A stretch of DNA of 61,202 bases, from contig PYJC01000059.1 of NCBI GenBank assembly GCA_003635255.1, positions 1-61,202 of the forward strand, read 5' to 3'. This DNA comes from Candidatus Poribacteria bacterium. Lineage in GTDB: Bacteria; Poribacteria; WGA-4E; WGA-3G. Position 1 is the first letter of the stretch. Each line of letters starts with the position of its first letter. Shown piece after piece: positions 28,836 to 36,296 of this stretch. The notes beneath the pieces were generated by a model. That model ran no database searches and was not told the origin of the DNA. It saw only the letters and a program-made list of their open reading frames with translations. A program made the translations under genes and the position numbers.

Positions 28836-29624
28836 CTACGGCGCTATCACTCTTTGGATATTCTCACCCAGATAATCTACAATTTCTTGACGATTCGCTT
28901 CGAGATTGGAGAATTGCACCGGGCACACATCGTCAAAGCGAGCAACCACTTGACGATTCGCAACTTCTCTATCTTGGAAGATTCCTAAAGGACGAAACGG
29001 AATGTTCCACTGCATGACCTTTTGCAGTTTGATTGTAGCATCTCGGATTCTGTCATTATTGGCAAGGGCGTATACAAAAAGCGGTTCAGGCATTCCGTTG
29101 ATACGGCAATCTACTGTGTATTTTTTTCTCTCATCACGTTCTGGATCGTACCAGTCGAAAGTCCTGTCTGCTTCTGGAACAACTTCATGGAACAGTGCTT
29201 CAAAATCTGCCATGAATGTTGATTGTGTATGTTCTTTTGACAGGCACAACACGTCACCCATCTTCACAAGTGCTTGGGCAAAAGCGTATAACGCATCACC
29301 AAAGCGCGCGTCTTTGACTTCAAGAATTAATTCTCCAAAACGGTCTTCAACTTTAAACGTAGACAGAGCATTTGAAATAATTTTCCCGCGTGTACCGTTA
29401 AATAATTTCCTCTCATCAATATCGTAGGTAAGGTGCATATAGGTATGCCCTCCGTCTGAGAGTAACCAACGTCCTTGTTCTTTTTTTAGAAGAATGGCTA
29501 TGTGATCACCGTCGTCAAACCGGAAAGGGGTAAACACGCGAAAACGGTCTCTGCCATCGGGTAAAACCCGAATCTTTGCCGAGACTTTATCAATAAAGTC
29601 TTGTTCTATAGATTTTATCGACAT
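28836..29624 (-). CDS. DUF1828 / DUF1829 protein
   Basis: A 262-residue protein with an N-terminal DUF1828 domain (TPFRFDDGDHIAILLKK, GRWLLSDGGHTYMHLTY) and a C-terminal DUF1829 domain (PLFVYALANNDRIRDATIKL, FDDVCPVQFSNLE). These domains are known from phage and defence loci without a settled function. A good ribosome site (GGAGGG) lies 9 bp before the ATG. It precedes the HEPN gene and follows a 460-bp gap with remnants, so it may open a separate module within the island. Confidence 0.82.
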   Translation of the reverse strand: MSIKSIEQDFIDKVSAKIRVLPDGRDRFRVFTPFRFDDGDHIAILLKKEQGRWLLSDGGHTYMHLTYDIDERKLFNGTRGKIISNALSTFKVEDRFGELILEVKDARFGDALYAFAQALVKMGDVLCLSKEHTQSTFMADFEALFHEVVPEADRTFDWYDPERDERKKYTVDCRINGMPEPLFVYALANNDRIRDATIKLQKVMQWNIPFRPLGIFQDREVANRQVVARFDDVCPVQFSNLEANRQEIVDYLGENIQRVIAP

Positions 29625-29958
29625 TGCTTAGCCCTCCTTCTCACTACACAAATGCCGCCCTGCTGTGGTCTTTTATTGCTGGTGTTCTATACGGTGCACA
29701 TCCTCCAGACACCATAAGCACCAATTTTAGAAATAACAACTGCCTCGGGACCCCAGGCCCGGTAGGTTCGGTTTCCTAACCGAATCATATCCTACGCGGA
29801 AACATTGAAGACTTCAAAAACCTCTTCAGTCCTGTAAGGTTTATTTGCTTGGGTGTTTCTTCAGAATGTTTATAGAAGGACGTTTCAAAGAAGGATTCAA
29901 CCCTGTAAGGGTGACATTTTTATATCTTACATGCTCAAACGCTGTCCAATATCCTAAA
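29625..29958. other. Gap with hairpins and gene remnants
   Basis: No full gene. It holds a GTAGG-foot hairpin (29762-29784), ACCCTGTAAGGGT hairpin near 29900, and the first copy of an 18-bp direct repeat (29693-29710) whose second copy is at 29970-29987. Read on the minus strand the first copy gives CLEDVHRIEHQQ and a stop, the second RLEDVHHRC and a stop, which looks like two remnants of one small gene. Confidence 0.55.
29762..29784 (+). repeat. GTAGG-foot hairpin, TTCGG stem type
   Basis: GTAG, GGTTCGGTT, loop TCC, AACCGAA: the same stem type as the element at 5716, on the opposite strand. Confidence 0.8.
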
Positions 29959-30090
29959 TTAACACCTATGGTGCACATCCTCCAGACGCTCATCTGGCAC
30001 GATAGTGATCGTGCCCGCAAATCGTTCTCACACGTTCAACACGTCGTCTGTACTCATACGATATTTTTCCATGACATCGTTGGTGCTCAT
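29959..30090 (-). pseudogene. Broken small ORF coupled by ATGA to the 327-aa gene
   Basis: The stop codon of the upstream gene overlaps an ATG (ATGA, 30087-30090). The frame reads MSTNDVMEKYRMSTDDVLNV, then a TGA, then continues open as ERFAGTITIVPDERLEDVHHRC to TAA at 29959. It looks like a 43-codon gene with one nonsense codon, or a frameshifted remnant. Family unknown; size and position fit an antitoxin. Low confidence. Confidence 0.4.
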
Positions 30091-31070
30091 TTTCGTCTCC
30101 TCTTCTTACGTTTTTTGCGGGTCATCACATTCTGCCATCCATTCATTTCGCAGAACTTATCTGTGGAAACAAATTTGTCGTTTAAACCAAAGGATTTTGG
30201 CAAAGATAGCACAAAATTTTCAAGAAAGTTGTCGTTACTAACAAACAGATCGCAGAAGGGCAAATAGTATAAATACTCCCAATCACGCACGTATGAATCA
30301 TCTCGATGTTCACCGTCAAAAGCCCTGAAAGCGATGAGGCAAAAACCTAAAAAATAGTAATAACGACTATAACGGAGAAAATTAGTTTCTATAGGTCTGT
30401 TGTTATAGAGGCTCAACCGATTTAGAGTTGCTTCCAATTCAGCACCATTCAGTATTCTTGTGCCATCGGGTCTCATTAAATAACGAAAAATGCCAATTAG
30501 TTTCCGAGGTGATGGTATTTGGGATTCAGCAAATTTGCAAATATCATCTATTTTTGAACTGTGAAGACGATAACCCAATTGCTGTTCCCCTCGCCGAAAG
30601 AGGTCTCTAACAATCCTTCTATCCCCACCGAGCGAATCAATAACATCGTTTCTAAAATCACCGAATAAATCGTCGAAAAATTTGAGTTCTGAGTCTGCCA
30701 TCTGATAAAAGAAGTCAGAATCCGCAGATATCAAAGGAAACATCAATTGCCTATCGCCTTCATTTACACAGATTAGAGCCACTAGATGATCATCTAATGA
30801 TGTCAAATCTCTTTTTACAATATCATACCTATAAAGCGCATTGGGTGCTTGAGGATCACGTATCATAACAAAGCTGCTATCATCAATATCTAATAATCTT
30901 TGTTCCAAGTTTCCCTGCATACATTCATACAGAAAATTGGGAGTACAAAGAATCGCATATAGATTACACAGATCATTTAATTGATCTGGTGTTAAACTTT
31001 GAAAAGTCGACCTGTCCAATAATGCTACTTTTTTACCTCTGAATCTTTCGTCTTTAAGTGCTGAGTGCAT
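30087..31070 (-). CDS. Unknown protein with PIN-like hints
   Basis: A 327-residue protein I cannot assign. There is no membrane segment. Weak PIN-like hints: KVALLDRSTFQSL with an acidic residue after the first strand, YAILCTPNFLYECMQ (like the second acidic helix), and a C-terminal PFCDLFVSNDNFLENFVLSLP, like the PIN pattern of an Asp followed by TND. The end is very basic (RKKRKKRRRK), suggesting nucleic acid contact. It is 39 bp after the TIR gene and coupled to a small broken ORF. A PIN RNase or defence effector is a guess only. Confidence 0.6.
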   Translation of the reverse strand: MHSALKDERFRGKKVALLDRSTFQSLTPDQLNDLCNLYAILCTPNFLYECMQGNLEQRLLDIDDSSFVMIRDPQAPNALYRYDIVKRDLTSLDDHLVALICVNEGDRQLMFPLISADSDFFYQMADSELKFFDDLFGDFRNDVIDSLGGDRRIVRDLFRRGEQQLGYRLHSSKIDDICKFAESQIPSPRKLIGIFRYLMRPDGTRILNGAELEATLNRLSLYNNRPIETNFLRYSRYYYFLGFCLIAFRAFDGEHRDDSYVRDWEYLYYLPFCDLFVSNDNFLENFVLSLPKSFGLNDKFVSTDKFCEMNGWQNVMTRKKRKKRRRK

Positions 31071-31109
31071 AGAATTTTCTTACCTTGATGGTGCCCTAAT
31101 ACACTTATG

Positions 31110-31607
31110 TTAGTTGTCGTTACGAATTTCAATAGCTTCTTCGATAGCATCTGCCAGATATGTGCTGATCCAGTCGTAACGTTCTTGGCTGTTGCTACCG
31201 CTGGGGTTGTAGCACTTCACAATTGAAGACAACTTCTTTCCTGTTTTGCCATGGGTAATTGAGGTGAAGGGATTCGCACCTTTAGTAGAAACCTTGCCAT
31301 CTGCGTTCTTTAAACCATGGATATGAATACCAACCACCCCCATACCATCGTCCCAAGATTTGACAATTTCGTAATTAATCCATTTACGGCCGGCTGTGTG
31401 AGTGCCGACCAAAACGACGGTACATGATCGGTACTTCATCTGACCAGCGATCCAGCGTTTAATCGCCGTGTCTCCGCCTCTCTTAATAGTTTCCCAATCA
31501 TTGTCTGTAGCGGGCCTGTTGCCCTCAACTGTACCAATATTACGGACGGTTGAGGCGCGCCAGTTGTCGCGATCATAATGAAAACTGTAAAATACTCTGC
31601 GTGCCAT
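31110..31607 (-). CDS. TIR domain protein of MTH538/ThsB type
   Basis: A 165-residue TIR-like protein (PF08937 type), the domain of Thoeris ThsB, which senses phage and makes an NAD-derived signal. Seen: RRVFYSFHYDRDNWRASTVRN at the first strand, SCTVVLVGTHTAGRKWINYEI with E80 in the place of the catalytic Glu, and SWDDGMGVVGIHIHGLK. It fits ThsB length. Its ATG overlaps the previous stop by one base (TGATG), so it is translationally coupled to the membrane protein. No ThsA with SIR2 or macro domain is present. The membrane partner would be the effector; inferred. Confidence 0.85.
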   Translation of the reverse strand: MARRVFYSFHYDRDNWRASTVRNIGTVEGNRPATDNDWETIKRGGDTAIKRWIAGQMKYRSCTVVLVGTHTAGRKWINYEIVKSWDDGMGVVGIHIHGLKNADGKVSTKGANPFTSITHGKTGKKLSSIVKCYNPSGSNSQERYDWISTYLADAIEEAIEIRNDN

Positions 31608-32038
31608 CAGTTATTACCTCTTTGTATATAGTTTGTATATAGGTTAAATATCGTCATGACGACAATAGGTAAAATTAGCATTCCATGAAATGGGATTAGT
31701 GTTTTTGAAAAAGTTGCTCTAATCCATGTTGGACGTTCTTTGCCCTTAATTTGATTCACATCCATTGAGAAATCGATTTTCTCTTCAGGAAGGACCCGTA
31801 CACGATCATATAATTTCCGAAATAACTCTTCTTGACAGAGAAAGAAACCATCAAGACCCCATAAAACAGCGATTGGAATATAGGCAACATAAATTAAATT
31901 AGCGCGACTATCGGAAGTAGACAAAGCAAACAGGGCAGAAACCAGGGTAACACTCCATCCTTTCAGTAGAGAAGAATTTGTTGAAAGGCGGTTAATGATG
32001 CCTTGTACCAGTTCAAGATGTTTTTGCTTGTTACTCAT
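31607..32038 (-). CDS. Small 3-TM membrane protein, putative TIR partner/effector
   Basis: A 143-residue membrane protein: a short helix (residues 1-25), then membrane segments at about 27-41 (GWSVTLVSALFALST), 47-67 (NLIYVAYIPIAVLWGLDGFFL) and 113-136 (LIPFHGMLILPIVVMTIFNLY), with a cytoplasmic loop between the last two (EELFRKLYDRVRVLPEEKI). No catalytic motif is seen. It lies 8 bp after hsdS and is coupled to the TIR gene by TGATG. By analogy to membrane effectors in CBASS and Thoeris variants, it may break the membrane when the TIR protein signals. The family is not one I can name. Confidence 0.7.
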   Translation of the reverse strand: MSNKQKHLELVQGIINRLSTNSSLLKGWSVTLVSALFALSTSDSRANLIYVAYIPIAVLWGLDGFFLCQEELFRKLYDRVRVLPEEKIDFSMDVNQIKGKERPTWIRATFSKTLIPFHGMLILPIVVMTIFNLYTNYIQRGNN

Positions 32039-32046
32039 ATTAACCT

Positions 32047-33255
32047 CTATTCAACTCCATTTTTCAACAACCGCACGCGTCCTGTAAGCAGCCGTTGCAT
32101 CATGCCTTGCTTGATGGCACGCGTCTTGTCTTGACGCTTTTCTAATGCGGCAATCTCAGCATCCATATCTGAAAGCACAGAGGCGATAGCGTATTGTTCA
32201 GCACCGGACGGAATGGAAAGCTCTAAAGCACGGAATTGACTTTTTGACATATTGTATCGCGTGGCACCTTGTGCCAACGCATTCATAATGTCACGACCTA
32301 CATTTCCTCGAAAAAAATAAGCAAGGAACAAGGGAACATATTTATCTTTATCGTGGATTCGGAAGCCAAAACAAAAACTGTTTAGATACAGGTTATCTAA
32401 TTGCTCACCCATGACAGCACCTATTGCGAGGTCCCCAGGTGTTTCGGATGAAGCGTTGAATAGTACATCCTCTTTCATAACACGGTTCTGTGACTCACTT
32501 GGCCCAACATAAACAGGCTCGGTGTGTTGTATATTAAGAATGACATTTTCTAATACACCCAGAAACGTCATGTAACGCGCATTTCCACCTTCAAAATCTA
32601 TTTTGGTTTTACCAGACAATCCGCCATAGATTGAACCGATTTGTCCCATTTGTACTGTTACCCACGCCCTACTAAAACCGGGCAGGCGCGTTTTGCCAGT
32701 GAGCAGCTGCTGCATGACGGCTTGCTTAATGGCTCGTTTTTTGGCAATGAGTGCCTCTAATGAACTGAGCAACCCATCCACATCCGACAATGCTTCGGCG
32801 ATAGCGCGTTGTTCATGTTCATCGTCAGGAACAAGGATCTGAAACTGTCCGACTTGTTCCGAGTTTGCTGCGGTAAATGTACTACCTTGTTCTAGAGCCT
32901 GCCATCGATTCTCAGCATAAACCAAAGCGTGGAATAGAAAACTTGAGTCTCCAAAAGGTTTCAGTCCGCAGACCCCACGTCCAATACATACATTTTTACT
33001 TGCAACAGCAACAGCACCAACGGGCGCGCGGACGGTAAGTATCAGATCACCTGAGTCACAACGTTTGTTCCCTTCGGTGGTCCATACGCGTTCTACTGTC
33101 TTTCGGGATTCAATATCGGCATTTCCTTGAATCAGTGGCAGTCCTTCACCACGTGAATTGTAAAATATTGAAGATGGCGATTGCCCCATTGTAACAACTG
33201 CAAGATCAGAAAGCGATTTTTCAGACCACTTACCGCTAAATCGTGAATTGGCCAT
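32047..33255 (-). CDS. hsdS: Type I restriction specificity subunit HsdS
   Basis: A 402-residue target-recognition subunit with two recognition domains, each followed by the conserved helix that separates the half-sites: HEQRAIAEALSDVDGLLSSL with KRAIKQAVMQQLLTGKTRL near the middle, and AEQYAIASVLSDMDAEIAAL with TRAIKQGMMQRLLTGRVRL at the end. The two halves are of normal length, so a bipartite target is expected. It starts 1 bp after the hsdM stop. It decides the sequence recognised by both modification and restriction. Confidence 0.96.
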   Translation of the reverse strand: MANSRFSGKWSEKSLSDLAVVTMGQSPSSIFYNSRGEGLPLIQGNADIESRKTVERVWTTEGNKRCDSGDLILTVRAPVGAVAVASKNVCIGRGVCGLKPFGDSSFLFHALVYAENRWQALEQGSTFTAANSEQVGQFQILVPDDEHEQRAIAEALSDVDGLLSSLEALIAKKRAIKQAVMQQLLTGKTRLPGFSRAWVTVQMGQIGSIYGGLSGKTKIDFEGGNARYMTFLGVLENVILNIQHTEPVYVGPSESQNRVMKEDVLFNASSETPGDLAIGAVMGEQLDNLYLNSFCFGFRIHDKDKYVPLFLAYFFRGNVGRDIMNALAQGATRYNMSKSQFRALELSIPSGAEQYAIASVLSDMDAEIAALEKRQDKTRAIKQGMMQRLLTGRVRLLKNGVE

Positions 33256-33256
33256 A

Positions 33257-35845
33257 TCACACCACCCCCATCTTCTGTAAATGCACCTTTACTTTCGCGC
33301 TAAACGCCTCCGCCTCATGTTCCAGGTCCGGCAACGGCTGCGTGTAACGTTCCTCAAGCTCTCTCACGTTTTCAGTGAACTTCCATGCAACTCGTTGTGT
33401 TTCAGATTCTACGGAGGCTTGAATGCTTGCAAACCATTTGTCTTTAACCACAAGTACTTTGATTTCTGTTTCGGTAAGTTTATCATACTTTGCTATCACC
33501 GACGTGTGTAGATTATGAAGTTCTTGCTTATGTGCTTTCTTTTTATTTCCTTCTGCTGTTATGAGTTCGAGATAGTCGTAAAGTACATCTAATTCCTCAA
33601 GTATACCTTCAGCTTCATCCCTATGAGAAGTGTCTAATTCTTGGAATAGGTTGTTTTCGTTTCTAATGTTCTCAATCCATTCTCTATTACCCAAATCTTT
33701 CTGCTTTACAGACTTTACTCGCGTATGCTCAGGTGTTTCTTCTGGGTACACCTTCAAGAGGTTTTCACGATGTTCCTTCACACGTTGCTCCACATTACCT
33801 TTAGTTATGCTTCCTTTGCTACCCTCAAGACCGACGAGGGCACCTTCACCGTCTCCATGTTCTTCTTCAAATTCTTCCTTATGTTGTTTTAATACCTCAA
33901 GCTCAGCCTCAAAACACTCAACTTTTCGATTTTCATCATCAAAAAACATAGCAATTATTAAAGACGCTGGAATCAGTTCACCAACATACTTGATAGTTTT
34001 TTGTCCTTTCTTTATCGTGAAATCTGGCGTTTCCTTGTCGTAGGCATGTCTAAGGGTTCGTCCTGCTAACCAACCCTCTGCGGCAATGAGATAAACATCG
34101 TCCTGCATTGTTTCATCCCAATAGTTCATCAACTGCTGATAAACATCATACTGATCGAGCAGCGGCAAATCGTCAAACCGATTCAGCAGGTCTTCCGACA
34201 ACGTCCGAATGACCTTTCTCGGAACCGTGTCGCTCCCAATACTTGACATAAAATCCTCGTGTGCCTCGCGCCAGCCTTCAAAGACAGTATCAACGCGCTG
34301 CTGGTAAGACTGGAATTCGCTATGGGTGAGAATAGTCGTCCTCACCTCATGCGCTTCTACGAGGGGATCGCTGTATCTGGGTCTACCGTTACTCTTGAAC
34401 AAAGCGTCACGCAGTGTCGGAAAAACCTCCCAATAATCGTCAAGTGCTTCAATATCTCTGTCGGGAATCCCACCGTTGAGGTGTGCATTGAGGTCGTGCA
34501 AATCCTCCGGTTCACTGGCATCAATATAGCGCGGGATATTGAGATTATAGGCGTTCGCAGGGTCGGCGATTTCAGACACCGGCACCATTCGGGAATAGCG
34601 GTCAACTTCGATTTGATCGTTGAAAACCGATACGATTTTATGAATATCTTGGGCGCGCAGTCGATTTTTGTTGCCGTCCTTGAGGAACCCTTTGCTCGCG
34701 TCTATCATAAAGATGCCCTTGCGGACACGAGCATTCTCTTTGTCAATCACCAAAATACAAGCGGGGATACCGGTGCCGTAGAACAAATTGGCAGGTAAAC
34801 CGATAATCCCCTTGATGAAACCGCGTTGGATGAGATTCCTGCGGATGTCCGCCTCCCTGTTACCACGAAACAGGACACCGTGCGGTAAGATAATCGCACC
34901 CTTGCCTGCTGTGCTTTTCAGGGACGCAATGAAGTGTAGCAGAAAGGCGTAATCCCCGTTTTTAGTGGGTGGGATACCGTATCCATCAAAACGGCCATAA
35001 ATGTCGTTTTCCGGATCTAGACCATTTGTCCACGCCTTATCAGAGAAGGGCGGATTGGCAACAGCGAAATCAAAAGTTTTCAGCCGGGTATCTGCATCCT
35101 TGAAGTACGGGTCCGTCAATGTATTGCCGGGCCAGAGTTGCGCTGTCTCATTGCCGTGGAGAATCATGTTCATCCGCGCCAGCGCGTAGGTCGCGTTATC
35201 CTTCTCTTGTCCAGAGACAGTGATACCGTTCGGAGTCTCGTCGGCAGCCCTCAGCAGGAGAGAACCGGAGCCACAGGTAGGGTCATAAATGGTTTGGGTT
35301 TGAAGTGTCTCTGGACCGATACCGATCACCTGCGCCATGATACGTGAGACTTCGGCGGGTGTGTAGAACTGTCCCTTACTTTTACCAGATTCCGTAGCGA
35401 AGTGCTGCATGAGATACTCGTAGGCATCGCCTAATAGGTCATCGCCTTCCGCTCGGTTCGCGCTTAAGTCGAGGTCGTTAAAGATAGCGACCAGCCTTGA
35501 AAGCCGGTCCTGCATCTCGCGACCTCTACCGAGTTTACTATCATCGTTGAAATCTGCCTGATCAATGACACCTCTGAGGTCATTCGCCTCAGCGAGTTTA
35601 CCGATAATTTTGTTGATTTTGTCGCCGATCTCCTTGTCCCCTCTCAATTCCACCATATCTTTGAAGCTACCGCCTTCCGGCACTTCAATTACGGGGTAGG
35701 GGTCATTCGCAGCCTTATCAGAGACGTATTTCATGAAGAGCAGCGTCAGGATATAGTCTTTGTATTGTGATGCATCCATCCCGCCGCGGAGTTCGTCGCA
35801 GCTTTGCCAGAGCGAAGCATAGAGTTGTGATTTCTTTATCGCCAT
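33257..35845 (-). CDS. hsdM: Type I DNA methyltransferase subunit HsdM
   Basis: An 862-residue HsdM that methylates adenine with HsdS. N-terminal helical part: LYASLWQSCDELRGGMDASQ and YKDYILTLLFMKYVSDK. SAM-binding: YDPTCGSGSLLLRAAD (motif I) and catalytic NPPF in FAVANPPFSDKAW. It is longer than the common 500-600 aa because of a charged coiled-coil C-terminus from about residue 640. That extension is known in some HsdM families. A near-consensus promoter lies just upstream (35876-35904). AAAGGA precedes the ATG. Confidence 0.95.
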   Translation of the reverse strand: MAIKKSQLYASLWQSCDELRGGMDASQYKDYILTLLFMKYVSDKAANDPYPVIEVPEGGSFKDMVELRGDKEIGDKINKIIGKLAEANDLRGVIDQADFNDDSKLGRGREMQDRLSRLVAIFNDLDLSANRAEGDDLLGDAYEYLMQHFATESGKSKGQFYTPAEVSRIMAQVIGIGPETLQTQTIYDPTCGSGSLLLRAADETPNGITVSGQEKDNATYALARMNMILHGNETAQLWPGNTLTDPYFKDADTRLKTFDFAVANPPFSDKAWTNGLDPENDIYGRFDGYGIPPTKNGDYAFLLHFIASLKSTAGKGAIILPHGVLFRGNREADIRRNLIQRGFIKGIIGLPANLFYGTGIPACILVIDKENARVRKGIFMIDASKGFLKDGNKNRLRAQDIHKIVSVFNDQIEVDRYSRMVPVSEIADPANAYNLNIPRYIDASEPEDLHDLNAHLNGGIPDRDIEALDDYWEVFPTLRDALFKSNGRPRYSDPLVEAHEVRTTILTHSEFQSYQQRVDTVFEGWREAHEDFMSSIGSDTVPRKVIRTLSEDLLNRFDDLPLLDQYDVYQQLMNYWDETMQDDVYLIAAEGWLAGRTLRHAYDKETPDFTIKKGQKTIKYVGELIPASLIIAMFFDDENRKVECFEAELEVLKQHKEEFEEEHGDGEGALVGLEGSKGSITKGNVEQRVKEHRENLLKVYPEETPEHTRVKSVKQKDLGNREWIENIRNENNLFQELDTSHRDEAEGILEELDVLYDYLELITAEGNKKKAHKQELHNLHTSVIAKYDKLTETEIKVLVVKDKWFASIQASVESETQRVAWKFTENVRELEERYTQPLPDLEHEAEAFSAKVKVHLQKMGVV

Positions 35846-35875
35846 ACGTGAATCCTTTCTTGTGAGATTAGGAGC

Positions 35876-35904
35876 AGTATATCAAAGGTGACCAATTAAG
35901 TCAA
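35876..35904 (-). promoter_or_regulatory. Sigma70-type promoter of the defence operon
   Basis: On the minus strand TTGACT (35899-35904), a 17-bp spacer and TATACT (35876-35881), giving a start near 35869 and a short leader before the hsdM ATG at 35845. It is the only strong promoter I see between here and 22476 on this strand. Confidence 0.85.
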
Positions 35905-35931
35905 CAGGTTTAGGATGGTGTTGCTGGGGTC

Positions 35932-35951
35932 GCGAGCACAACTCGCTCCTA
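35932..35951 (-). repeat. GTAGG-foot hairpin, GCGAG stem type
   Basis: On the minus strand GTAG, GAGCGAG, loop TTGTG, CTCGC. Same stem type as the tandem copies at 50105-50246. Confidence 0.75.
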
Positions 35952-35984
35952 CAAAAAGTATTTGAATGGAATTGAAAAGTTCGC

Positions 35985-36013
35985 GTGACTTTTCAGGGTG
36001 TATATGATATAAT
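35985..36013 (+). promoter_or_regulatory. Probable promoter upstream of rmuC
   Basis: GTGACT (35985-35990), 17-bp spacer, TATAAT (36008-36013). Transcription would start near 36020, about 275 nt before the rmuC start, leaving a long leader that may be structured. Confidence 0.6.
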
Positions 36014-36019
36014 ATGTTC

Positions 36020-36215
36020 AAAAAATAGGTATATCCAAGGGAAACCCTTAAGACTGAGCGCGTCACGCATTTGACATCTAAGAACTGGATCCGTGCTGCA
36101 CGTGCTATGCGATTCTTCACGAGGTTGAACCGCGTGGTGATTCTCGGACCTTAGGTAGTCCCTCAACGCTCCGCGGATGGACTCAAGCAGTCTGTCGCGG
36201 ATCATTTTCAATTAT
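36020..36215 (+). ncRNA. Possible structured leader or small RNA, unassigned
   Basis: No credible ORF. AAGGG-AAA-CCCTT at 36037-36049 is a perfect hairpin. GATCCGTG (36088-36095) can pair with CGCGGATC (36196-36203), and between them GGAC...GTCC (36146-36161) and CACG/CGTG stems fit inside. Long-range pairing of this kind hints at a structured RNA, but I cannot match it to a known family such as 6S. Low confidence. Confidence 0.3.
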
Positions 36216-36296
36216 TTCAGACATCGCTTTGGGGGTTGTACAAACCTCCAAAAACAACTCGCTTTTACAAAAATGGATAAGAAGAGGAGATAAAAA

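Noticed and set aside
29845..30267. Plus-strand ORF of 140 codons
   Set aside because: Overlaps the end of the 327-aa gene on the other strand and repeat hairpins; no protein-like pattern.
31110..31607. Complete Thoeris system
   Set aside because: The TIR protein fits ThsB, but no ThsA (SIR2-SLOG or macro) gene lies in the window, so it cannot be called classical Thoeris.
36020..36215. 6S RNA or tRNA-like gene
   Set aside because: Some pairing exists and CGCTCCGCGG recalls 6S, but the single-rod fold with a central bubble is not evident, and no T-loop motif is present for a tRNA.
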